This document shows, one piece after another, positions 37,372 to 49,776 of a stretch of DNA of 64,000 bases. Position 1 is the first letter of the stretch. Every line of letters begins with the position of its first letter. A model generated the notes under the pieces. That model saw nothing but the letters and a program-made list of their open reading frames with translations, was not told the origin of the DNA and ran no database searches. The stretch is from Myrica gale (lineage: Eukaryota; Streptophyta; Magnoliopsida; Fagales; Myricaceae), in assembly GCA_963930655.1 (NCBI GenBank), contig OZ005617.1, positions 7,628,501 through 7,692,500 of the forward strand, read 5' to 3'. The translations under genes were made by a program, and so were the position numbers.

Positions 37372-39629
37372 TGTCGGAGAATAGATAAGAAATTATATTC
37401 TAGAGGGAAGAGTAAAGAAATACAATTTATGAAACTCACTGTATTGATTTTCAATGGTTTGCTTTGTGTCATTTTATACATGGGTATTTATAGGCTTATG
37501 GATACACCTAGCATTAATTCTAAGTACATGAATACCCCAAATACATGTATTACTACTTTAAAGATGAACCTACACTCTAGTTCATGAATCTCCCAAAAGA
37601 GACAACTCTTCAATTAAATTAAGTTTATTATTGAACACTCCCCTTTAAATTTAATTCTTGGTAACTCCAAGCAACATCCGCAACTTGCTAAAAGTATCGT
37701 TTTGAGAGGCTTCATAAAAATATCTGCAACTTGCTCATGGGTCTTCACATATTTGACTTGCACCTCATTCTTGACAATGCATTCTCGAAGAAAATGAAAT
37801 CTTGTATCTATATGTTTGCTTCTATCATGAAAGATCGGGTTTTTTGCGAATGCAATTGCCCATTTTTTGTCAAAAATCTCTGTCGCTTCCTTTTTTGCAA
37901 TCTTTATCGATTCCTTTTCTACCTCTCGCTTGGCATTCTTTTTCACTTTGAAAACCCACTTTACACCAATGGGTTTTTGTCCCTCCAGTAAAGTTGCCAA
38001 CTCCCATGTATCATTCTTCTTTATAGATTTGACCTCCTCATCCATGGAAATTCTCCACCTTTTGTCTTGTAGTGCAAACCTATTAGTTCACAATCGGCAA
38101 AGTGACAAAAAATAGTTAGATCATTGCTTAAATTATCCGTTACCTCATAAAGGTGTTGAAGACTTTTTATTCGGGATGGCTTTTCACTTGAACTTCCTTC
38201 ATAAGAAGATGATGAAAGAGTACTAGGAATTGTTGGTGATCAAGGAGGTGTTGTGAGCTCTAGTTCATCATTTCCTGGATCTTCATCTGCAAGGAATGAA
38301 AAGAAATTCCACGAACCTTCAGCATTTCCCACGAACCTTCATCATCGAATTCCACATCTCCACTAATGATTGTCTTCCCAGTACTTGGATTATAAAGCTT
38401 GTAGCATTTGGATCGTTAATCATAGCCGATGAAGATGTGCTTCTTACTTCTATCATCAAGCTTGGATCTCTCTTGATCACGCACATGAACATAGTCAATG
38501 CTCCCAAAAACTCTTAAATGAGAAATGCTTGGCTTTCATCCACTCTATGCTTCTTGAGGAGTTGAGTTCAAATGGCTTCTTGTAGGACACCGGTTTGATA
38601 AATAAACAACACAATCAACCGCTTCTGCCCCAAACTCTTTAGGGATCAACTTCATCTCAACATGATTCACTTGATAATTGTTTTGTTCTTCCTTTCAATC
38701 ACCCCATTTTGTTGAGGCAGTCTAGGAACTTTCAAAGACCGATGAATCCCATATGCTTCATAAAACTCATTAAATTCATCAGATGTAAACTCACCCCTCT
38801 ATCCGATTTCAAAGCCTTTATTTCATAACCGATTTGCTTTTGAATAAGTGCTGAGAGAGCCCATGTGTTGATCAACCGCCATCGTCTCCAAATCTTGACA
38901 CCACAATAACCACTACAATATAATCAAACTTCGAATGCAATGAGCAAAAAATCTTCTCAATCACCCTGACGTCCTCCTTTTTTCCATACCTTTTCACTCT
39001 TCACTCTATCAACTCCTTGATAGGAGTTCTAAAGGATATCCCATGCTTGTTTGGAAGTAGTGGCATTAGCGACTTTCTCAACATGGTTTCATCCAAACAT
39101 TGATGGATGAGTGTGAGAGCTTGCTAGTTCTTCTTCTAAATCTTCTGCTAATTATCCCTTTGATTGGGACCGAACGAAGCTTCATCTCTTGGCTCATTGT
39201 AACCTCTCTCTACATTCCCATTGATTGGGACTCAACAAATGCACCAATTCTCATAGTTCTCCTTCATCAACTATGGAAATTGAAACAGAAAGTCGAGTTG
39301 GCCATCATCCAGATCAAGAAACCGTATCTTCGATACCTCTTTGTTGGAGAAAAGATAAGAAATTCTATTGTAGAGGGAAGAGTGAATAAATACTATTTCT
39401 GAAAATTTCTCTCACTATATTGCTTCTCGATAGCTTGCTTTGTGTCAATGAATACATGAATATTTATTGGCTTACGGATACACATAGCATTAACTCTAAG
39501 TACATGAACACCCAAGTACATGAATACCTCAAATACATTTATTACTACTTTCATGATGAACCTACACTCTAGTTCACGAATCTCCCAAAAGACATATCTC
39601 TTCAAGTAAATTAAGTTTATTATTCAACA
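37372..39629 (-). mobile_element. Deleted Ty1/Copia element with both LTRs
   Basis: LTRs of 266 bp (37372-37637) and 288 bp (39342-39629) match over their length (TGT.GGAGAA..ATTATT.AACA). A polypurine tract adjoins the left LTR on the minus strand (aaaggggag), so the element reads leftwards. A mutated primer-binding site (ggtatcgaag) adjoins the right LTR. Flanks TGGTA and TGGCA differ by one base. Between the LTRs the minus strand carries a gag piece (about 39060-38890), an integrase end (RSLKVPRLPQQNGVIERKN; HLRVFGSIDYVHVRDQERSK) and a pol remnant at 38045-37614. Confidence 0.88.
37614..38045 (-). pseudogene. Copia pol with RT and RNase H core deleted in frame
   Basis: The frame opens with the start of Copia reverse transcriptase (MDEEVKSIKKNDTWEL; KPIGVKWVFKVKKNAK). 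It passes through about 20 Lys/Glu-rich residues and ends with the last part of RNase H (AIAFAKNPIFHDRSKHIDTR; VKYVKTHEQVADIFMKPLK). About 600 residues containing the catalytic YVDD and DEDD sites are gone, yet the frame is open for 143 codons. The product could not transpose anything. Confidence 0.85.
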
Positions 39630-40712
39630 TGGCATCCATGGATCACAACATCTATGAATCATTTCACCAATTTTTAATCCCCTAACATACTCTGTCATGC
39701 GCTATGATATCACGATATTTCATAATCGTTTTCCAGACCCAAGTGCCATCTTGTGCCTTCTGAACTTCCATAAATTGTTCTTTTACTGTTTTCACCCACA
39801 ACCAGTCCTAATCACTGGTCAAGATAGACCTGTCATCCCAACTTCACCACCATTACTCTATTAATGTTAAAATTCCTATGCAAGACCTTCCCATTTCTTT
39901 GCCTCATTATAAAGCACTTGTTATTTCTGGCGTCCACAGTCATATTAGCATTGACATGTATATATCATTTTGATAGATTGACTATTTGGAAGGTCCATTG
40001 TGTACATGATCAAGCAACTTGATCGCCTCCCTATGATTAGCACTACAAGATAACATTTTGTCTATTAAAAGCAAATGAGAAATAAGATTAGCTTACCTTG
40101 CAATTTGAATGCCATGGCTCCTTGTGCTTCTGCTTGATTAATGAGACGAGATAACGCTTTCGTAACCATGATAAAGAGAAAAGTGTGAAATAGGATCACC
40201 CTTGCTCATTGCTTGTCTATGATAGAAAAGTCCAAACGGGCTTCCATTCAAGAGCACTTAAAATGAAACTGTCGACACGCATTGGTGCACCATATTTCTC
40301 CACTTTTCTGAAAACTTGTAGCACTTAAAAATTTCATCCAAGAGTCCCTAATGAACATTGTCATCGGCTTTTTCAAGATCGATCTCGTCGCCAAAAGGTC
40401 AAATCGCTCCTGCTTCGTTTTAATTTTGTGAACAAAGATTGGATTTTCTTAAATTCGCCTACTCGGCACAAAGGCATTTTGTGATAATGAAAACATCTTA
40501 GGGAGAAACTATTCTAGTCTAGATGCCATAATTTTTGATATTATCTTGTAAGCCACATTACACAGACAAATGGGATGGATTGCGCAACCATGGTTGGATT
40601 TTCCACTTTTAGAATAAGGACATTGTTCGAGTGATTAATCTCTTTAAGGATGTAAATGTTTTTAGAATTGACATTTAACTTCGTGAATATTGTTTAGTAA
40701 AATTTCTAAGAC

Positions 40713-41420
40713 TGAAGAAGATTGAAGATAAATATTACCGACATCTAGAGGAAATGGTTAAGTTTGGAAGAACTGGCTAAAGATTAAAGTCTACCTGAAG
40801 TCAGCTTGTAGTTTACTTATACGAGATTGAAGCAGAACTAAATTTGGATGGAACTGGAAATTGACCTGAAGTTTGATAAGAGTCTATTATGTAACTGAAA
40901 TAAGAGATGGTTGTTATTTTGAACAAACCATCTGTTGAAAGCTCAAGAATTTTGAAATGCTCGGGAACCTTCTTGTCTATCTTCTCCTTAGTGTCTTACT
41001 TTAAAGATTGAACACCCGCAAATCACCTTGAAGATTTTGAAGACATCACCAGAGTTGTTGGAAGTTGTGAAGGTATGGAAGGTCCTATTCTTGAAGATGG
41101 TCGCGTGAGGTTCATGTGGTAAGATTGCCTCCAACGTATAGATTGGTAAATAATTAAGTTTTTTTATTGGAATAAGAGTTCCTCATTCCCTGCAAAAGTG
41201 CAGATGGAGATGTGGTATTTTGGGTAAGGTGGCATGTGTTTATGTTAGCAATTGAGCAATCTATAGATTACTTGTAGATCAATTTCAAAAACTAGTAATT
41301 ATGTTTAACAACCTAGGGCCTGGAGAGTTTTTTTATCTCTTGAAGTGATTTTTCTCTTCGTCACCAAAATTTGTCTTTCTATTATAGTGATTGAATAAAT
41401 ACCTGATTTCTAAACCATAA
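40713..41420 (+). repeat. LTR-like fragment (Copia type)
   Basis: The sequence style ('gaagattgaag', 'tctacctgaagtcagcttg', 'cttcgtcaccaaaatttgtctttctattatag') resembles SIRE-like Copia LTRs and the solo LTR at 35573-37003. It begins TGAAGAAGATTG immediately after the LINE reading stops. The right end was not found and there is no clear target duplication. Confidence 0.4.
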
Positions 41421-41639
41421 CGGAAATTGTTCTTCGTGCATCATATCAACATTTATTGGTGATTCCCTCCTAATCTTTTACAAGTGCTCGCTATAAAGAA
41501 ATAAGATATTTTATAATAAATTAAAATATAATGAACTGATAAGTGTTTAAGTGAGCAAATATTCTTATAAACAATTACTCTATATGTTGGCTGATTTCTG
41601 AACAGTTGTTGAGTATGTACCACTATGTTTTTGTAAATT

Positions 41640-44040
41640 CCTTTCTATTCAAATGTTGACCCCTATCAGCTCCTAGCGGTCGAACAATTTGAGTAAACAC
41701 AGAAAAATGACAACTTCAATCATCCATATCAGTATAATTCCGGTCTTTTCTATTAAATCTCGTCTCAACCGTATCAAGATATATTGAGCAAAAAGTTAGA
41801 TATTCATTTAACACATAATTCTATGCTATGGATCTCTCACACCGTGCCCTGTTCTTAACGAAATGCTTCATCTTCCCCATATACCTCTCCATTTGATACA
41901 TTCACCGAAATTGAACTAGACCCCCAAGTTTCATCTTCCGAGGAAAATGAACAGCTAAATTAACCATACTAGTAAAACATGAAGGAGGGAATATACGTTC
42001 CAACTTGCAAAGAATCATTTTGATGTCCTTCTCTAACAGGTCTACAACGTCTAAACGTATTGTTCTTGAGCACAAGTCTCTGAAAATAAGCTCAACTCAG
42101 TCAAAGTTGTACATACTTCATTTCCTAACAACCTGTTTATCATTGCTGGTAACAGTCGTTGCAACAAGACGTGTGAGTCGTGACTCTTCGTATCCATTAT
42201 CTTCCCTTCTTTTATATTCACGTACCAGGATATGTTAAAGGCGTATCCATCCGAAAAACTTGACACCCATCAGCCATTCACAACACTTCTTACGTTCATC
42301 ATTCATTAAAGTAAATAATGCTGAAACATCACCTCATGCTGACTCCGAACTTGCAAATGCAACTCCTTTTTAATGCCCATTAATGCCAAGTCCCATCGAG
42401 CATTAGAATTGTCCTTCGTCTTACCATCGATGTTCATCAAAGTTCCCACCACATTGTCACAAATATTCTTCTCTATGTGCATGACGTCCAAATTATGTCG
42501 AAGTTTCAACTCTGACCAGTATGGCAACTCAAAGAATATGTTACGCTTCGTCCAACTTAACTCATTGTCAGCTCGTTTTCTCTTCTTCTAAGTCTTCCCA
42601 AATGAGCAAAACGGTACTGAATCAAGTTGTTGAAGTATCTCCTCTCCAGTGACGTCTTCAGGCGCTACTCTAAACTATTTTTTCCCGTCAAATATATCGA
42701 CATCATACCTACACTCATGCGTTGCGGGTAAATACCGGTGACGTCTCAAAAAACAATATTTTTGCCCCTATGTTTCAACCAAAATGACGTGTTCGCACTG
42801 CAATTAGGCATGCTAACCGTCCTTTCGTACTCCATCCCGAGATACTACCATAAGCCGATAACTCATTTATTGTCGAAAGCAAAACATCATGTAACTTGAA
42901 TGAGCTTTACATTGCCACGTTGTACGTCTGCATTCCATTTTCTCACAAGTCCTTTAACTCATCTTCCAATGGATGCAAGTAGACGTCGATATCATTCCCA
43001 GAATAAGCAACGACATCATGAAACTTGAATCCTTCATACATTTCCATGCCGGCAAATTGTATGGAGTTAGTACCACTCACCATATACTATACGATAAGCT
43101 AATGTTGCCAAACAGATTGAACCCATCAAATCCCAAACCCAACCGGACGTTCCGAGATTTTCAACAAAACCATTCATACTTTTTATCGAGGTCCTTCCAT
43201 ACCCCAGAGTCTGCAGGATGTCTCATCACCCCATCTTCACCCACACGCTTCTCTTGGTGCCACCACATATCGGTTGTCGTTTGTCTTGATAGAAATATTC
43301 TTTGTAACCTCAGTTTCAAGGGAAAATGCCGCAACACTTTTTGAGAAACCTTTGATTTGCTATTCTGACTGTACTTCCACCTTAATTCCCTACACACCAG
43401 ACACTCTTGTAAATCATTGTGCTCATTCCAAAACAGTACACAGTCATTTCAGCACATGTACATTATCATAGCTAAATTCTAATTTATTTCTTAACTTTTT
43501 TGCCTCATAATAAGATGTAGAAAGTGTCTCCCCCTCCGACAGCACATCTTTTATCAAGCCCAACACATCTTTAAACACCTTTACAGTCAAATTATTCATC
43601 GACTTCACAGGAAGTAACCTAACAACGAAAGACAACTTCGAGTACTTCTTACACCCGGGATATAACTCTCGCTCAGCATCCGCTCATAACTTGCTATATG
43701 CAGAAAACCCGTCTCCAGACCCAGACTCAACAGTTTCAGGACCCGACATATTTTCACCAGCTTTCTCATCAACCCCTCCTCCTGCCTCAAAATCTTCTGA
43801 CAGGTCTCTCATATCATCATTTAAGTTTCCCTAAGAGTCCTCGCTGCTTGGTTCTGGTTCTCAACTTACTACCCGATTAGAAACTTCTGAAATTGACTCT
43901 CAGTAAAATACCCAATGAGTGTAACTCTGGTCAAACACAACTATGAATAAATGATCCTCCATCTCGTCTACATGTTGGAACAACATATTCTTACATCTCT
44001 TACATAGACATCTTATCATAACTACGAGCAACACTCATAA
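41640..44040 (-). pseudogene. CACTA TNP2-type transposase relic
   Basis: Reading leftwards from about 44040, the blocks follow the order of plant TNP2 (Transposase_21). They are ESYIPGVRSTRSCLSLLGYF, then EGETLSTSYYEAKKL, then RHPADSGVWKDLDKKYEWFC with NVRLGLGFDGFNPF (about 43230-43100). Next come YWSELKLRHNLDVMHIEKNI with GTLMNIDGKTKDN (about 42527-42400). The last is the C-terminal DUF4218 block (MILCKLERIFPPSCF; RYMGKMKHFVKNRAR; about 42025-41830). Several frameshifts and stops separate them, so no active enzyme can be made. Confidence 0.88.
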
Positions 44041-45134
44041 AATCTTGAACACCACTTCTATACTTCGTACTTTTGAGGCTATCAGCCTCATAAATCTAGC
44101 TCTTATCCATATTGTTCCTTCAAAGATGAAAATACAAACAATAATGCAAACAATGATGCAAACATTCATACTCAACTCCAATTTCTTCAGGTGATAAGTC
44201 CTATCCCATTCATGTTTACAATATTACGTACTGCACGTAATTGAGTCTACCATTGTGACTGATGCTCTAAAAATTTCGACAGTATTTCCTCTCAGTCCCC
44301 AAATACATGCTTACAACATTACACTTACCATTTAAGACAAGTGTGTAAGCTCAATGCTGAATGTGTATCCGTAGAACAAAATGAGATTTGCATCAAAATT
44401 TCTAAATACATATATCACAATAGCATATACAATTACGCATATTATGAAATTGTAAAATGAAACTATCCATAACGTGGACAATTCAAGAATTACACCGAGT
44501 ACGTTATCCGAACTTTATGTAATTCTTAAACGGGGGCTAAGGCTTCTAAATGAATACACAACATAACAGCAAAAATTTAACGTACTTCGTATTAACTGCC
44601 AAAATTTAAACCGTTTAAAACGATTCGACACAATAAAATCGTCTAGACATTTTAGGCTGATATACGAACGGTTTTCCACTAAATTGGCGCGACATCAAAT
44701 AATGGTTCAGACAGGGACAACTATTTTCAACTTTCGTATAACGTAAACACGTGTAAGCCATGCAACGGTTACAACTACGTCTTTTCATCATAGAAGTTCA
44801 GACGGGGGGTACTCAACCATTCCAACGTCTTTTCATCGTACAAGTCCGAACGCTAATCCCTTTCTTTCGAACGACAACCTGATTTCCTCTCTGTTTTGAT
44901 AAGGGAGTCTGGACGCGGAAGGACATCGTCCGATTTCCAAGCAGATAAATTTAACATTACTTTTGTTGTTAAATTTACTAAATTTACTTTGCTTCACTAA
45001 ACTTCATTTATTTAAATGATTTAATTTACATAATTAATTAACTTAACTTAATGTAATTTACTTCACTCAATTTAACTCAATGTAATTTGGCTCACATTTT
45101 TAACTTTATTTATTTATTTTGAATACATAAAAAG

Positions 45135-45161
<27 letters not shown>
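45135..45161. repeat. (AT)n microsatellite
   Basis: About 13 AT dinucleotides in a row. Confidence 0.95.
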
Positions 45162-45165
<4 letters not shown>

Positions 45166-45414
45166 AGCATACTTTTATATTAAACACCCGTTATAAATAA
45201 TCACTCATTTAATTATAATTGCAAGCTAATTACACTAACCGTTACAATCTAATTACATTAACCGTTCTGTTAACATAGCACTCGTACTAATCACCACTTG
45301 ATTGTAATAAATTTAATCTAGTTAAAAAACATATTAATATAAAATATGAAAAATAAACCAAATATCTAATGAAAAACACAATTATAATGTCTAGTACAAG
45401 CCGGATATGGTCCT

Positions 45415-45921
45415 TCAAACGATAAATATATAACAGTGATAAAGCATAAACAAGAGACTAGTCCAAATCACGAGTTGACTCATCCATATCTTGTCCGAGG
45501 ACGTCACGAATATAAGCCAAATATTCCTCCATATATCCACCCGTCTAACCAGTGTCTGCAGGTGTATCAGAATGGTATAGACAGACTGGGACAACTGAGA
45601 CAATTGTTCTATCATAGAGAACAGTTTCATCCCCATGATATTCAGCTCTTTCGTCAGAGCCTTATCCATTAGAGCAAGTTTGGTCTCGAGACCGGTGAAA
45701 CGGCATTGGAGCTCCATGCACAACGAATGCATCGGCTCCACTATAGCCCGAATAGTCTCCTTCAACTCAACAAAAAAGGCATCCGCCCAAGCTGGTTGCT
45801 CTGCCAATCCCCCGACAATGGTGATACTTCTCTCGGAGCGTTCCATGGTCAACCTAGCAAAAACCATCCGAACATAAGCACAAACCGTCCGAACATAAGC
45901 ACAAACGTTCGCACGGCACAA
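45415..45921 (-). CDS. Possible accessory ORF of the CACTA element
   Basis: A 168-codon minus-strand frame begins in a stretch of GTCCGAAC motifs, giving the odd repeat CAYVRTVCAYVRMV at its start, so the real start may be the Met of MERSERSITIVGGLAEQ. Residues ~40-115 look like an amphipathic coiled coil (ELKETIRAIVEPMHSL; LETKLALMDKALTKEL; MIEQLSQLSQSV), followed by a hydrophobic tail. Its place between the subterminal repeats and TNP2 suits an element-encoded protein. I do not recognise it as TNPA; it may be a chance or partial frame. Confidence 0.3.
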   Translation of the reverse strand: MCRANVCAYVRTVCAYVRMVFARLTMERSERSITIVGGLAEQPAWADAFFVELKETIRAIVEPMHSLCMELQCRFTGLETKLALMDKALTKELNIMGMKLFSMIEQLSQLSQSVYTILIHLQTLVRRVDIWRNIWLIFVTSSDKIWMSQLVIWTSLLFMLYHCYIFIV

Positions 45922-47787
45922 TACTGTCCGAACTTACTAGACAATGTTCGGACGTCTTAAAACAGAGTCGGAACGATGTTTCGATGAACACAAACAAAGC
46001 AGCATAATTTGATGAATGCAAACAACACAACAAACTAAACATCAGACTATATTGAATTGAAACGCATGAAATTGAGAAGCAGATCCATGAAGAATGTTTT
46101 ATCAGAAGTTGTTTGAGAGATCTCGAACAGGTAGTGAAAACGTTTAGGAGAAAAGTTTGAGTGATGAGAGTGAGTTTGTGATTTTGACAAAGTCTGACCG
46201 GTTTAATGTGTACACGAAGCATCTAAACGTATTTTAGTGACGTTCGGACTCTTCTCAACGGTTATATTCACACGTGGCCCAATCAAATTTTACGTCATTA
46301 AATATGCCCGATTCGAAAATGTTCTAGAAATTAAACCGTTTGGACTGTGTTTATTGGTCTGGAGGGTTTCGATTTCATGAGTCTTAAGTTTTGCAACGTG
46401 GAACCACACGATTCGCGGAAGAAGCGTTCATACCTATGTGAACATGTTTTGTTACCGTCCGGACGATTGGGTCTTTTCTGTTGGAACACGGTTGATAACG
46501 TCTGGACATGATCGAGTGTTCATGACGATTTTTAATTTGTCACTATATGCTGACGATTATTATTCGTTACGTAATGTCCGTGCGGACGTTGTATAAAAAA
46601 AGTCCAGACGATATTGTAAAAATTGTGACAATTTTAATTGTCACTCAGTTACGACGATTTGGAATTTTTCACTCAGCAGAGAGTCCAAACGGTTTGCTTA
46701 CGCGTCCGGACGATATTTTCGATTTTGTGACTATTTTTATTGTCACTCATTTGCGACATGTGTATCTCGTCACACCATAAATACGTCAGAACATGTTTTT
46801 GACCGGTCCGGACGTTTTGGTTTTCCGGGATGGTTTTTGGTGACAAAATTAATGTTTTGTCATGAAAATGTCACTTTAGGTGACAAAATTTTGTTTGACA
46901 CCCAAAATTTTGTAACTTAAAGCTATATTTCTTGTAGTGTCAACTTGGTTGTATGTTGGAATTGACCCACCATGAGTGTATTTTTGAATTGTTTAGTGGG
47001 AATGCAAGCGAGCATGTTTTGATAATAATAATAATAAAAAAGAATGATTAGTGGCCGTGAGCTATGCAAGGAATCAAGGATCAACAAATCTAAACTTAAT
47101 GAAGCAAATAAGATTAGTAAAATGGAGGGAACCTGAATAAAGGTGGTAAAAATGCATTCTTTTTTGGACTGAAATGTCCTAAAGGAAAACATTTTCAAAT
47201 TGACAAGTGCTGCTGTTTCGAGATCACGACCGTTGACCGTTCAAATTGAAAAGAACATTGAGACTCAAAAACGCCATCACTGACGTGAGTCATTTACTTG
47301 ATTTGGTTTTCCCCTTTATTTGCTCTTTTAATTGGATTATTTCCATATCAACAAGGATGTATACGCATTAGAATAAGACATGAAAATTTGAATTATATTC
47401 AGTCCTTCATATCAGTACGTCTCAACATTAATCGGGAAAGTAACACAAAAGATTACCGATTTTTATAGAATTCATCTACCTGAAATTTAGAAGAACGCAA
47501 CTTCTAAATGCCCGAAAGAGAAAAGCTGTCATTTACAGACGTGGAGGACTAGATTCAGAAAAGCAACTTGGCTTTCACAAAGGAAATGCAACTGTAATGT
47601 TCTTTATTAGACCGGAAGGAAAAGAAAAAGGGTATCATTTTCAGATAAGGAACCATTTTTGAAAAGTAACTGATTCATAAAAGTCAAAAAGCCCATAGAA
47701 ACTTAACGTTGGAGGAGAGCGAGAAGACAATGAGTTCCTGATTTCCCTGTAATATCTGGCCTGCACCATGCTCTGACGTTCAGACCC

Positions 47788-47795
47788 TATAAATA
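47788..47795 (+). promoter_or_regulatory. TATA box of the CYP81 gene
   Basis: TATAAATA lies 94 bp upstream of the ATG at 47882, in a setting (ccctataaatatacgag) typical of plant core promoters. A W-box-like 'gttgacc' lies further upstream near 47232. Confidence 0.65.
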
Positions 47796-47881
47796 TACGA
47801 GACCTCTAAGGAATCTGCCATTAGGAATCGAAATCCATCAAATACATCATCGTCATCAGCACATATCTAAGACAAACAAAC

Positions 47882-49495
47882 ATGGAAGACATCTTGCTCT
47901 ACTCGTCTCTCTCCCTTCTTCTCCTCCTCGTTGCTTTCAAGCTTTCAATTCAAACAAGAAAACCTCCCAAGCACCTCCCTCCCAGCCCACCTTCTCTTCC
48001 GATTTTAGGCAATCTCCATCTCGTTAAAAAGCCACTTCACCGTACTTTCCATCTCCTTTCACAAAAGTACGGCCAGATTTTTTCTCTTCGATTTGGTTCC
48101 CGTCTAGTGGTGATTGTGTCGTCCCCATCTCTAGTCCAAGAATGCTTCACCAAAAATGACATAGTCCTAGCCAACCGCCCTTTCACACTCCTTGGCAAGC
48201 ACTTCGCCTACAACCACACCACTGTGTTATCTTCCCCATACGGTGACCACTGGCGCAACCTTCGTCGTATCAGTGCCCTTGAGATCTTCTCAACTAATCG
48301 CCTCAACATGTTCCTAGGCATTCGAAGAGACGAAGTCAAGCGCTTGTTACGTAAACTGTCACGAAACTCTTGCCAGAATTTCGCCAAGGTGGGACTAAAT
48401 TCATTGTTCTCCGAGCTTACCTTTAACATCATAATGAGAATGGTGGCAGGGAAGCGTTACTATAGCTATGGAGAGGACGTAAAGGATGAGGACGAAGCGA
48501 AACAGTTTAGGGAGATAATGAAAGAGGTCGTCGCGAATGCAGGGGCGTCAAATCCAGGAGAACACGTGCCCCTGTTGCGGTGGATTGACCATGGGGGGTT
48601 AGAAAAGAGGATGGCAAGAATCGGCAAGAAGACGGATGCATTCTTCCAAGCCCTCGTTGATGAGAAGAAGAGTCAGACGGCCGAGGGGAACACTATGATT
48701 GACCATCTGCTTTCTTTACAAGCATCACAACCGGAATACTATACTGATGAGATTATCAAAGGGCTTATTTCGGTAAGTCGATGCATCTCTTGCAAGAATT
48801 TTTCTTTGCGTGCTAGGATTTTACAATGACAGAATATCCATTACCATCTGAATGTAATTGTGCAGGTTTTTTTACTTGCTGGCACTGATACCTCAGCAGT
48901 AACATTGGAATGGGCGATGTCTAATTTGTTTAACAATCCTGATACGTTGAAGAAGGCTAAAGCTGAATTGGACAGTGAAATTGGACAGGAGAAACTGATG
49001 GACGAACCAGATGTCTCCAAATTGCACTACCTTCAAAATATAATCTCGGAGACCCTTCGTTTGTATCCCGCAGCTCCATTGCTAGTCCCACACATGGCCT
49101 CAGATGATTGTACCATTGGAGGATACGATGTCCCAAGTAAAACAATCTTATTGGTGAATGCATGGGCTATACATAGAGACCCCAAGTTATGGGATGATGC
49201 AACGAGCTTTATGCCTGAGAGGTTTGAAAATGGAGAAGGTGAAGCACATGCTAAGTTGATGCCATTTGGGATAGGGAGGAGGGCTTGTCCTGGGGCAGCC
49301 CTCGCTCAACGTACGATCAGCTTGACTTTAGGGTGTTTAATTCAATGCTTTGAGTGGAAAAGGGTTAATGAGGCAGAAGTTGACATGACAGAGGGTAATG
49401 GTGTTACCATGCCCAAAGCGGTGCCACTCGAGGCTATGTGTAGAGCCCGCCCAATCATGAAGAATACGATCCTTTCTGAGTCTATGGATGTTTGA
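47882..49495 (+). CDS. CYP81: CYP81-family cytochrome P450, intact
   Basis: An ER-anchored haem monooxygenase that takes electrons from P450 reductase. CYP81 enzymes hydroxylate flavonoids and isoflavonoids, lignans, indolic compounds or herbicides, so the substrate here is open. Two exons (47882-48772 and 48866-49495) with a 93-bp GT..AG intron give 506 aa. Residues 1-25 form the membrane anchor ([16 protein letters not shown]), followed by the Pro-rich hinge ([15 protein letters not shown]). The C-helix WRNLRR, I-helix [14 protein letters not shown]-helix ETLRLYP, PERF (MPERFENG) and the haem loop [10 protein letters not shown] with the ligand Cys are all present. The intron sits just before the I-helix AGTDTS, as in other CYP81s. 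No defect is visible; the ATG follows a TATA box by 94 bp. The truncated copy at 61993-63179 is its close relative. Confidence 0.95.
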
Positions 49496-49588
49496 ATACT
49501 TTCCTCAGGCTTCGAGTCGGTACAAGTTATCTTTTACAAATAAGGTTTATTTAATCTTTGAAATATTAGTTTGTATGGATATCATAGC

Positions 49589-49594
49589 AATAAA
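49589..49594 (+). promoter_or_regulatory. Likely polyadenylation signal of the CYP81 gene
   Basis: AATAAA lies 94 bp after the stop codon; the same word and its surroundings recur after the second CYP81 copy (about 63306). Confidence 0.55.
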
Positions 49595-49776
49595 TACACT
49601 AGTGTAATGTAGTGTATACATATACAGTTGGTTTTAATTTTTGTTTCTACTATAAATAAGTTGTATCAGTTTGGAAGCTCTGATTTGATTATATAATGAG
49701 AAATGGGTTGTATAAATTTTTGTTTGAGCATGTCAGTCTAGGATCGATGCAAAGAAAATTTATCCTATGAACATGT

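Larger units (their letters stand above)
34200..40712 (-). pseudogene. L1-type LINE relic interrupted by three LTR-type insertions
   Basis: The parts read leftwards as one LINE ORF2. Reverse transcriptase is at 40712-39630 (LEILLNNIHE; LCNVAYKIISKIMASRLE; AFVPSRRI). The post-RT/zf-RVT start is at 37371-37004 (DPWMPSLSNFRPWQ across the insertion; LVADLI; SYFDEEW). The zf-RVT region is at 35572-35456 (LPTRGNIARVVPRK; DSCPCA; DTINHLFL). RNase H is at 34715-34240 (SDAQLVGWCGEEEIGQCDQ; LSLDIVIFEGHAHRLINQ; LAHRLAGWFAKGRA). The reading resumes correctly at each insert border, with many internal stops and frameshifts. The inserts are 34716-35455, 35573-37003 and 37372-39629. The endonuclease domain is missing; the right side is cut off by LTR-like DNA at 40713. 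Confidence 0.85.
41640..46939 (-). mobile_element. Decayed CACTA element with transposase
   Basis: The right border is defined: read on the minus strand from 46939, the sequence starts CACTACAAGAAATATAGC. It is followed by ~2 kb rich in GTCCGAAC/CGTCCGGAC subterminal motifs. Downstream on the minus strand lie an ORF (45921-45415) and the TNP2 relic (44040-41640), which is the usual CACTA order. The left terminus was not found; LTR-like DNA (40713-41420) may have replaced it. Confidence 0.75.

Noticed and set aside
40042-40060. CACTACAAGATAAC as a left CACTA terminus for the element ending at 46939
   Set aside because: It lies within LINE reverse-transcriptase sequence that reads on both sides of it, so it is not an element border.
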